Shown here: in pieces, positions 1 through 5,409 of the stretch | Numbering within the stretch: the first letter of the stretch is position 1 | Layout of the letters: each line of letters opens with the position of its first letter | NCBI GenBank assembly: GCA_016741945.1 | Contig: JACVCQ010000107.1 | Coordinates: forward strand, 1 to 7,490 | Direction: 5' to 3' | Length of the DNA: 7,490 nucleotides | Origin: Chitinophagaceae bacterium | GTDB taxonomy: Bacteria; Bacteroidota; Bacteroidia; Chitinophagales; Chitinophagaceae | Made by a program: the position numbers and the translations under genes | The notes under the pieces: generated by a model | The model's database searches: none | The model's input: the letters and a program-made list of their open reading frames with translations, nothing else | What the model was told of the DNA's origin: nothing

Positions 1-1
1 T

Positions 2-385
2 ATCTATACAACAATATTAAATGAACTGGATGCCAGAACAGAGATGGCTCCTGATTTTTTAAAAATAATGGTATATCCTCAAACCATCATCGCAACATTG
101 TTCATTCAGCATCAGTTACAACTTATTCAGTCATTCTCATTTGAAACAAAAGAGGATATTTGTTTTTATTTATTATCGATACTAAAAGAATATCAACTCA
201 GCCCGGAGCAAACACATTTGGAAATGAGTGGTTTTATAGAACCCCATGGAGAATTACACCAATACATCCAGCAATTATTTCCCAAACGTTCTTTTGCGGA
301 TACGGATATATCCATGCTGATGCCACAAATGCTCGAATCGCATCATGCTCATTATTTTACCCCGTTCTTTAATCCGATTGTATGA
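2..385 (+). CDS. DUF3822 family protein, 3' part (5' end outside window)
   Basis: The reading frame is open from the left edge, so this is the C-terminal 127 residues of a longer protein; DUF3822 proteins are usually about 250-270 residues. The visible part matches my recollection of the family: a strand-rich stretch followed by 'QSFSFETKEDICFYLL' (residues 43-58 of the fragment), then 'LEMSGFIEPHGELHQYI' (73-89), and an ending with 'HHAHYFTPFF' (114-123). The family has been described as having an actin-like ATPase fold, but its biochemical role is unknown and I see no catalytic motif that settles it. The stop overlaps the rsmD start by 4 bp (ATGA), so the two are very likely co-transcribed and translationally coupled. 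DUF3822 next to rsmD is a recurrent Bacteroidota arrangement, which supports the call. The Met at 44 is internal and not the real start. Confidence 0.75.
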   Translation: MYTTILNELDARTEMAPDFLKIMVYPQTIIATLFIQHQLQLIQSFSFETKEDICFYLLSILKEYQLSPEQTHLEMSGFIEPHGELHQYIQQLFPKRSFADTDISMLMPQMLESHHAHYFTPFFNPIV

Positions 386-924
386 GAATTATTTCCGGAA
401 AATGGGGGGGCAGGAGGATCAGTCCACCCGCCCAAATGCCACATACCCGACCCACTACTGATATAGCCAAAGAAGGGTTATTCAATATCCTTCAAAACAG
501 AATGGATTTTGAAGGAATCGAATCCTTGGATCTATTTGGAGGCACTGGCTGTATCAGTTATGAACTGGCATCACGCGGTGCAGCGGAATTAACCCTGGTA
601 GAAAAAGACCCGATCATGCATGCATTCATCAAAAAGAACGCAGAAATGTTAGGAATGGAAAACTATAAGGTATTGAAGATGGATGTATTTGCGTATTTGC
701 AATCCTGTACAGAAGATTTCGATTTCATTTTTGCAGGTCCACCTTACGCCTTGGGAACCATCGATGAATTACCCAAGCTAATTGTCTCCAAAAAAATGAT
801 CCGTAAAGGCGGCTTTTTTGTACTGGAACACACACCGCGAAACAATTATGAAAAATTTGAAGGCTTCAGCTTTCAAAGAAATTATGGAACTACTTTGTTT
901 TCGTTTTTTGTTAGTAGTCCATAG
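382..924 (+). CDS. rsmD: 16S rRNA (guanine(966)-N2)-methyltransferase RsmD
   Basis: A 180-residue Rossmann methyltransferase of normal RsmD length. The family methylates N2 of G966 in 16S rRNA on the 30S subunit using S-adenosylmethionine. Visible motifs are the N-terminal 'RIISGKWGGRRI' (2-13), 'RPTTDIAKEGLFNIL' (23-37), SAM-binding motif I 'LDLFGGTG' (49-56), 'YELASRGA' (60-67), the acidic E75 after motif I, and motif IV at 116-122. Motif IV reads IFAGPPY where (D/N)PP(Y/F) is expected, so the usual catalytic Asp position is Gly119 (codon GGT, 736-738). The C-terminal 'RNYGTTLFSFF' (166-176) resembles family C-termini. The last residues (SSP) and the TAG stop lie inside an inverted-repeat element. 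Codons 8-10 include a run of seven G (404-410). The start at 382 is set by the 4-bp overlap with DUF3822 and by N-terminal homology. Identity is secure; full catalytic competence is not. Confidence 0.93.
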   Translation: MRIISGKWGGRRISPPAQMPHTRPTTDIAKEGLFNILQNRMDFEGIESLDLFGGTGCISYELASRGAAELTLVEKDPIMHAFIKKNAEMLGMENYKVLKMDVFAYLQSCTEDFDFIFAGPPYALGTIDELPKLIVSKKMIRKGGFFVLEHTPRNNYEKFEGFSFQRNYGTTLFSFFVSSP

Positions 925-945
925 ACCATGGTCCATAGTCCATAG
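917..945 (+). repeat. Left arm: four tandem heptads, consensus GWCCATR
   Basis: The four units are GTCCATA (917-923), GACCATG (924-930), GTCCATA (931-937) and GTCCATA (938-944), followed by a closing G at 945. The first unit also encodes the end of RsmD, and its last two bases plus the next G form the TAG stop (922-924). The middle contains the perfect 10-bp palindrome GACCATGGTC (924-933). Confidence 0.8.
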
Positions 946-965
946 TTTTAGTGTCAGTAAGAATA

Positions 966-998
966 TTTTTATACACTATGCGCCATCAAATAACTTTT
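966..998 (+). promoter_or_regulatory. Weak candidate Bacteroidota-type promoter for bioD
   Basis: TAACTTTT (991-998) matches five of the six fixed positions of the Bacteroidota -7 consensus TAnnTTTG. It lies 20 bp downstream of a T-tract (966-970) that could stand in for the -33 TTTG but lacks its G. A start would fall near 1003-1006, leaving a leader of about 50 nt that contains the right repeat arm. The site lies inside the inverted-repeat element. The stretch is very AT-rich, so a chance match is quite possible. Confidence 0.22.
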
Positions 999-1016
999 AA
1001 TAAAATAAAATAAAAC

Positions 1017-1045
1017 CCATGGACTATGGTCTATCGACCATGGAC
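1017..1045 (-). repeat. Right arm: four inverted tandem heptads, consensus GWCCATR
   Basis: Read on the minus strand from 1045 down, the units are GTCCATG (1045-1039), GTCGATA (1038-1032), GACCATA (1031-1025) and GTCCATG (1024-1018), with a closing G at 1017. Only the second unit breaks the consensus, by one base. Unit number and phase are the same as in the left arm, so the arms are organised alike and not merely similar. Confidence 0.78.
1026..1041 (+). promoter_or_regulatory. Small hairpin in the bioD leader
   Basis: ATGGTC (1026-1031) and GACCAT (1036-1041) form a perfect 6-bp stem around a TATC loop, entirely within the right repeat arm. The stem ends 12 nt before the bioD start codon, where it could affect ribosome access. 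It may be only a by-product of the heptad pattern. No U-tract follows, so it is not a terminator. Confidence 0.3.
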
Positions 1046-1053
1046 TACCACCA

Positions 1054-1701
1054 ATGAATCGCCCCATCTTCATAACAGGTATCGGAACTGAAATTGGTAA
1101 AACAGTAGTGTCTGCCATTGTAACCGAGGCTTTACAAGCTGATTATTGGAAACCGGTACAAGCCGGATTTGAAACCGGTACCGATGCGCTAAGGGTGCAA
1201 CAGTTATTGACGAATACAAAAACCATCATTCATCCGGAAATCTATTGTTTACAAATGCCCGCTTCTCCGCATATTGCTGCTAGAGCAGAGCAAATATTCA
1301 TTGATATTGATAGGATTGGAGAAAAAGCAAAGCAGCTATTAAGCGAAAAACCTGATCGAACATTGGTAATAGAGGGAGCTGGGGGATTATTAGTGCCGCT
1401 AAACGAACAAGAATCAATTGCTGATTTGATTCTTTCTTTGCATGCGCGGGTAATATTGGTAAGCAGGAATTATTTAGGAAGTATCAACCACTCTCGTTTA
1501 ACAGCCGCCTACTGTAAACAAATGGGTATCGATGTGATAGGTTGGATATTTAATGATCAATACCTCGATTATGAAGATGAAATTGTAGCATGGAGTGGCT
1601 TTCCTTCTTTAGGCTCAGTACCTTATCTTTCTGAGATCAATCCAATGTTGATACATCATCAGGCGGAAAATATCCGTCCTCAATTATATCGTTATTTATA
1701 A
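1054..1701 (+). CDS. bioD: Dethiobiotin synthetase BioD
   Basis: A 215-residue cytoplasmic enzyme that closes the ureido ring of dethiobiotin from 7,8-diaminopelargonate, CO2 and ATP, the step before biotin synthase. The P-loop is 'GIGTEIGKT' (9-17). 'WKPVQAG' (32-38) carries the conserved substrate-site Lys33, and 'GTDALRV' (42-48) has the Asp44 that corresponds to the metal-binding Asp of characterised enzymes. 'SPHIAA' (71-76), 'VIEGAGGLLVPL' (105-116) with Glu107, and 'LGSINHSRLT' (141-150) are family hallmarks. Length is normal. No Shine-Dalgarno is visible, as is usual in this phylum. The start is the first ATG before the P-loop and lies 6 bp beyond the repeat element. No other biotin gene is in the window; the gene instead leads the cluster with 5-FCL, lpxK and rnr, with 9 bp to the next gene. 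Confidence 0.95.
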   Translation: MNRPIFITGIGTEIGKTVVSAIVTEALQADYWKPVQAGFETGTDALRVQQLLTNTKTIIHPEIYCLQMPASPHIAARAEQIFIDIDRIGEKAKQLLSEKPDRTLVIEGAGGLLVPLNEQESIADLILSLHARVILVSRNYLGSINHSRLTAAYCKQMGIDVIGWIFNDQYLDYEDEIVAWSGFPSLGSVPYLSEINPMLIHHQAENIRPQLYRYL

Positions 1702-1710
1702 AAGATCGAC

Positions 1711-2280
1711 ATGACAAAAGACGCATTAAGAAAGATCTATAAGGCCAAACGAAAAGAGTTGGACGGACATGATCGTTTGCGTTTGGATGATTTGATGTTG
1801 ATACAATTTCAACAATTTAATTTTAGTAGTATTCAAACTTTATTGACTTATTGGCCTCTAACGGGACAAGCTGAGCCAAATACGCATTTGTTTTCAGGAT
1901 ATTTAAGGCATATGATACCGGGTTTGAACATTGCATATCCTGTATCTGATCAGGAAACGGGGATTATGACTGCTCATATGATCGATGAAGACACCGTGTA
2001 TACCGTTAATAACTGGGGTATTACCGAGCCTCCGCCAATAGCTCCATTACAGCCCACTGATATCGACCTCATTTTTGTACCCATGCTCATTTGTGATACC
2101 CAAGGATACAGAGTAGGTTATGGTAAAGGATTTTATGATCGTTACCTGCAACAATGCAGAACAGATGTGGTTACCATTGGTTTCAGTTATTTTGATCCCA
2201 TTCCATCAATAACAGACACCCATGAATTTGATGTACCTTTGAATTACTGTATCACTCCGAACGAGGTCTATGAATTTTAA
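1711..2280 (+). CDS. 5-formyltetrahydrofolate cyclo-ligase
   Basis: A 189-residue protein of the MTHFS/YgfA family, which uses ATP to convert 5-formyl-THF to 5,10-methenyl-THF and so returns a stored or inhibitory folate to the one-carbon pool. The signature 'GYRVGYGKGFYDRYL' (132-146) is the conserved nucleotide/phosphate-binding block of the family. 'LTYWPLTGQAEPNT' (45-58) matches the segment that carries the substrate-contacting Glu (here Glu55), and 'DLIFVPMLICD' (119-129) is the usual strand before the signature. The N-terminus is rich in Lys and Arg, as is typical. It starts 9 bp after bioD stops, and its end overlaps the lpxK start by 11 bp, which points to one transcript. The symbol used for homologues varies (ygfA, fau, fthC), so I leave it blank. 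Confidence 0.93.
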   Translation: MTKDALRKIYKAKRKELDGHDRLRLDDLMLIQFQQFNFSSIQTLLTYWPLTGQAEPNTHLFSGYLRHMIPGLNIAYPVSDQETGIMTAHMIDEDTVYTVNNWGITEPPPIAPLQPTDIDLIFVPMLICDTQGYRVGYGKGFYDRYLQQCRTDVVTIGFSYFDPIPSITDTHEFDVPLNYCITPNEVYEF

Positions 2281-3355
2281 TACGATATTTCTCACTTCTT
2301 TCAGGGTATTATTACTGCCGGTTGCATTGTTATACGGACTTATTATTCGTATCCGTAACTGGATGTTTGATAAACAATACCTGAAATCTGCATCCTTCAA
2401 TTTTCCCTTGATCTGTGTAGGTAATTTAGCGGTAGGCGGAACCGGTAAATCACCCATGGTGGAATATTTGCTGTATTTATTATCACCGCAATTCAACGTA
2501 GGAACACTTAGCAGAGGGTACAAACGCAAAACAAAGGGGTATGCATTGGCCAATGTGAATACTACCGCACTGGAAATAGGTGATGAGCCCATGTTGTTTC
2601 ACATGAAGTTTCCAAAAATACCGGTAGCGGTAGGAGAAGAAAGGTTGGTTGCAATACCACAATTATTACAAGATGTTCCGGATTTGCAAGCCATTATTTT
2701 GGATGATGCTTTTCAACATCGTTCTGTCAATCCCGGGTTTAATATTCTATTGACAGAATACAGCAATATCTATGTAAATGATTTCTTCTTACCCACCGGT
2801 GATCTTCGCGATGAAAGAAGATCTGCGAAAAGAGCTGATATTATTGTCGTTACAAAATGTCCTGCTGATCTTTCTTTCGAAAAGAAACAACAGATGATTC
2901 GAAATTTAAAGCCCCGGGTAGATCAAAAAGTCTTTTTTACAAGGATCGCATATGGAGTACCTTATCATATTTTCAATTATGAAGATGAGTGGCTACTGAC
3001 ACCTCGCGATGAGGTTTTACTAGTGTGTGGTATAGCCAATCCCAAACCATTAAAAGAATACCTCCATGAGCGTACACATACTTATTACCAGCAGGATTTT
3101 TCAGACCATCATATTTTTACCATCGATGACCTGAATGAAATCAAAGAAAAATTTGATGCCATTCATGCAAAGGACAAAATTATCCTCACCACTGAAAAAG
3201 ATGCAGTTCGACTTTTAAAATTCAGGGAAGAACTGTCTTCTTTACCCATGTATGTTCTTCCGATACGCCATGACTTTTTGTTTGGAGAAGGTGAACAATT
3301 TAATCGTATGGTTATTGATTTTATCAAGAACTTTAGGTACAAGCCACTATCATGA
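2270..3355 (+). CDS. lpxK: Tetraacyldisaccharide 4'-kinase LpxK
   Basis: A 361-residue inner-membrane-associated kinase that phosphorylates the 4' position of the lipid A disaccharide precursor to give lipid IVA. An N-terminal hydrophobic helix (about 5-27) anchors it. The Walker A region is 'GNLAVGGTGKSP' (51-62), with GKS where many homologues have GKT. 'LSRGYKRKTKG' (80-90) and 'GDEPML' (104-109) are characteristic. 'LDDAFQHR' (144-151) is the second conserved block, DDxFQH, followed by 'LPTGDLRDERRSAKRADIIVVTKCP' at about 174-198, of which LPxGxLR and the final VTK are the recognisable parts. A TTEKDAVRL block lies near the C-terminus. The start at 2270 is the first ATG and precedes the membrane helix; it overlaps the 5-FCL stop by 11 bp. 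The stop overlaps the rnr start (ATGA). The gene shows that the host makes lipid A, so it is Gram-negative. Confidence 0.95.
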   Translation: MNFNTIFLTSFRVLLLPVALLYGLIIRIRNWMFDKQYLKSASFNFPLICVGNLAVGGTGKSPMVEYLLYLLSPQFNVGTLSRGYKRKTKGYALANVNTTALEIGDEPMLFHMKFPKIPVAVGEERLVAIPQLLQDVPDLQAIILDDAFQHRSVNPGFNILLTEYSNIYVNDFFLPTGDLRDERRSAKRADIIVVTKCPADLSFEKKQQMIRNLKPRVDQKVFFTRIAYGVPYHIFNYEDEWLLTPRDEVLLVCGIANPKPLKEYLHERTHTYYQQDFSDHHIFTIDDLNEIKEKFDAIHAKDKIILTTEKDAVRLLKFREELSSLPMYVLPIRHDFLFGEGEQFNRMVIDFIKNFRYKPLS

Positions 3356-5397
3356 GTAAAAAAACGTCCAAACAAAAGAAACAAAAGCAAAAGCAAAAAA
3401 CTGTAACAGCTCAATTATTGAAAGGTAAACTGGAAGTAACCCGATCAGGTATGGGATATGTGGTCATCGATAACGGAAGCGGGGATGTATTGGTTCGTCC
3501 GGGTGATTTTATGAATGCCTTGAATGGTGATATGGTTCGTGTAAAAGTAGTTCGTGAGAATGGAAGAACGGGAAAAAAAGAAGGCAAGATTACCGAAGTA
3601 ATCAGTAGAAGACAAACGGAGTTTATCGGATATATACAACTGTCTACCAATTTTGCGTTTTTTGTTCCGGATACAGACACACCCATGCCTGATCTTTTTA
3701 TTCCATTAACATCCTTGAACGGTGCTAAAAACAAAGACAGGGTAGTAGCCAGATTGGTAAAATGGGATAAAGATGATAAAAAACCCGTAGGTGAAGTGGT
3801 GAGCGTGATGCAACCGGAAGATGAGAACGATGCCGCTATGAAAGAATTATTGGCACAAGCAGGATTTCCGCTCTTTTTTCCGGAAGATATACTCGAAGAG
3901 GCCGAACGATTACCTGATGTATTGGATTCAGCAGAAATTAAAAATAGAAAAGACTGTCGATATATCCGCACATTTACCATTGATCCTGTAGATGCCAAAG
4001 ATTTTGATGATGCTATTTCTATTAGAAAATTATCCAATGGTATTTATGAAATCGGGGTGCATATTGCGGATGTAAGTTATTATGTTCATCCGGATACCGA
4101 ATTGGATGAAGAAGCCTATAAACGAGCTACTTCAGTATACTTGCCAGATCGCGTAAATCCGATGTTACCGGAAAGAATATCCAATGAATTATGTTCACTA
4201 AGACCCCATGAAGATAAATTTACTTTCTCAGCTATTTTTCAGATCAGTGCGAAAGGAGAAATCAAACAATATTGGTTGGGAAGAACTGTGATTCATTCCG
4301 ACCATCGTTTTACATATGAAGATGTACAAGAGATCATTGAAACCAAAGAAGGAAAATTTGTAGAAGACATTTTACTGCTGAATGATTTTGCACAAAAGAT
4401 GCGGAAAAAAAGATTCAGTAAAGGAGCAATCAATTTCTCTTCTCAGGAAGTACGCTTTAAACTCAATGAAAAAGGAAAGCCGGTAGGAATTGTGGTAAAG
4501 GAAAGTAAAGAAGCCCATCAATTGATTGAAGAATTTATGTTGCTGGCCAATCGTACAGTAGCCGAGAATGTCTCCAAAATACAGATTAATAAAAAAGCAC
4601 TCCCATTCCCATATCGTGTGCACGATCAGCCGGATGCAGAAAGATTGGCTCCTTTTATGGAATTCGCAAAAAAATACGGCCACAAATTTGACTTAAGCTC
4701 TCCTGAATCTATCGCCAGAAGTTTTAATGAAATGTTGGAGGCTGTGAAAGGCAAGCCCGAACAACATGTTTTAGAACAATTGGGTATCAGAACCATGGCC
4801 AAAGCTGTATATACTACTGAGAATATTGGTCACTACGGCTTAGCATTTGAATACTATTGTCATTTTACTTCTCCCATCAGAAGATATCCGGATGTATTGG
4901 TACACCGAGTACTGCAAACAGTGTTACAAGGTAAACCCATAATGGATAAAAAAATGGAGGAAAAATGCAAGCATAGCAGCGACAAAGAACGTGCCGCTAT
5001 GGAATGTGAGCGGGCAGGTAATAAATACAAACAAGTAGAGTACATGCGCGATTATTTAGGAGAAACATTTGAAGGAGTAGTAAGTGGTGTAGCAAGCTTT
5101 GGTTTCTGGGTGGAAACAGTAGAACACAAATGTGAAGGTTTGGTAAGCTTGATCGGACTCAGTGATTATGATGATTTTAGATTAGTGGAAAGTGATTATA
5201 GCCTGGTAGGAAGAAGAAGTGGCAGAACCTTCCGGATGGGTGATAAAGTGACCATCAGGGTTGTAGCGGCTAACCTGGAAAAGAGACAATTAGACTATGA
5301 ATGGGTAATTGAAGGGAAGAGTGAAAAGTCAAAAGTGTCCCGTCGGACTCCATTACAGAAAGGTGAGAAGGAGAGTGGTAAAAAGAAAAGGAAGTAA
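3352..5397 (+). CDS. rnr: Ribonuclease R
   Basis: A 681-residue processive 3'-5' exoribonuclease of the RNB (RNase II/R) family that degrades structured RNA. The order is a Lys/Gln-rich basic N-terminus (1-16), two cold-shock-like OB domains (about 20-155), the RNB catalytic domain (about 200-530), an S1 domain (about 571-655) and a basic C-terminal tail ending GKKKRK. The catalytic Asp set is intact in 'TIDPVDAKDFDDAIS' (209-223): Asp211, Asp217, Asp219 and Asp220 have the same spacing as Asp201/207/209/210 of E. coli RNase II. 'HFTSPIRRYPD' (504-514) is the conserved RNA-end-binding block with Arg510. It is shorter than E. coli RNase R (813), mainly at the termini. The start overlaps the lpxK stop by 4 bp, implying coupled translation. 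It is the last gene of the cluster before a convergent gene. Confidence 0.95.
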   Translation: MSKKTSKQKKQKQKQKTVTAQLLKGKLEVTRSGMGYVVIDNGSGDVLVRPGDFMNALNGDMVRVKVVRENGRTGKKEGKITEVISRRQTEFIGYIQLSTNFAFFVPDTDTPMPDLFIPLTSLNGAKNKDRVVARLVKWDKDDKKPVGEVVSVMQPEDENDAAMKELLAQAGFPLFFPEDILEEAERLPDVLDSAEIKNRKDCRYIRTFTIDPVDAKDFDDAISIRKLSNGIYEIGVHIADVSYYVHPDTELDEEAYKRATSVYLPDRVNPMLPERISNELCSLRPHEDKFTFSAIFQISAKGEIKQYWLGRTVIHSDHRFTYEDVQEIIETKEGKFVEDILLLNDFAQKMRKKRFSKGAINFSSQEVRFKLNEKGKPVGIVVKESKEAHQLIEEFMLLANRTVAENVSKIQINKKALPFPYRVHDQPDAERLAPFMEFAKKYGHKFDLSSPESIARSFNEMLEAVKGKPEQHVLEQLGIRTMAKAVYTTENIGHYGLAFEYYCHFTSPIRRYPDVLVHRVLQTVLQGKPIMDKKMEEKCKHSSDKERAAMECERAGNKYKQVEYMRDYLGETFEGVVSGVASFGFWVETVEHKCEGLVSLIGLSDYDDFRLVESDYSLVGRRSGRTFRMGDKVTIRVVAANLEKRQLDYEWVIEGKSEKSKVSRRTPLQKGEKESGKKKRK

Positions 5398-5409
5398 AAT
5401 TTTTATTGA

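Larger units (their letters stand above)
915..1047. mobile_element. MITE-like inverted-repeat element of 133 bp between rsmD and bioD
   Basis: Two 31-bp arms (915-945 and 1017-1047) are inverted repeats of each other, matching at 25 of 31 positions. They continue inward with TTTTA (946-950) against TAAAA (1011-1015) if one base is skipped. Both outer ends are the dinucleotide TA, as would fit a TA target-site duplication. The interior is AT-rich and holds no credible gene. Short length, terminal inverted repeats, TA borders and no transposase together suggest a miniature inverted-repeat element. An alternative is an intergenic extragenic repeat with no transposition history. I vaguely recall similar 'TCCATAGTCCATGG' intergenic repeats in Chitinophagaceae genomes but cannot verify this here. 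The left arm overlaps the last three codons and stop of rsmD; the right arm ends 6 bp before the bioD start. Confidence 0.5.

Noticed and set aside
818..1000. Open frame of 60 codons crossing the end of rsmD and the repeat element.
   Set aside because: It is out of frame with rsmD over most of its length and its tail is translated repeat; no protein features.
915..1047. CRISPR-like reading of the CCATAG/CCATGG repeats.
   Set aside because: The units are 7 bp, directly adjacent with no spacers, and the two arrays are inverted; no cas gene is present.
915..1047. Intrinsic terminator for rsmD formed by the two arms.
   Set aside because: The loop would be about 71 nt, the arms have six mismatches and no U-tract follows the right arm.
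2450..2453. GKS instead of GKT in the LpxK P-loop and DDAFQH instead of DDGFQH as possible defects.
   Set aside because: Ser for Thr is functional in P-loops, and Ala at this site is, as far as I recall, common in Bacteroidota LpxK.
2206..2592. Minus-strand open frame across the 5-FCL/lpxK junction.
   Set aside because: It is antisense to two well-supported genes and shows no domain features.
3411..4037. Long minus-strand open frame of 208 codons inside rnr.
   Set aside because: It is antisense to the catalytic and OB domains of a clear RNase R, and its Ser/Phe-rich composition is what the complement of such a gene gives.
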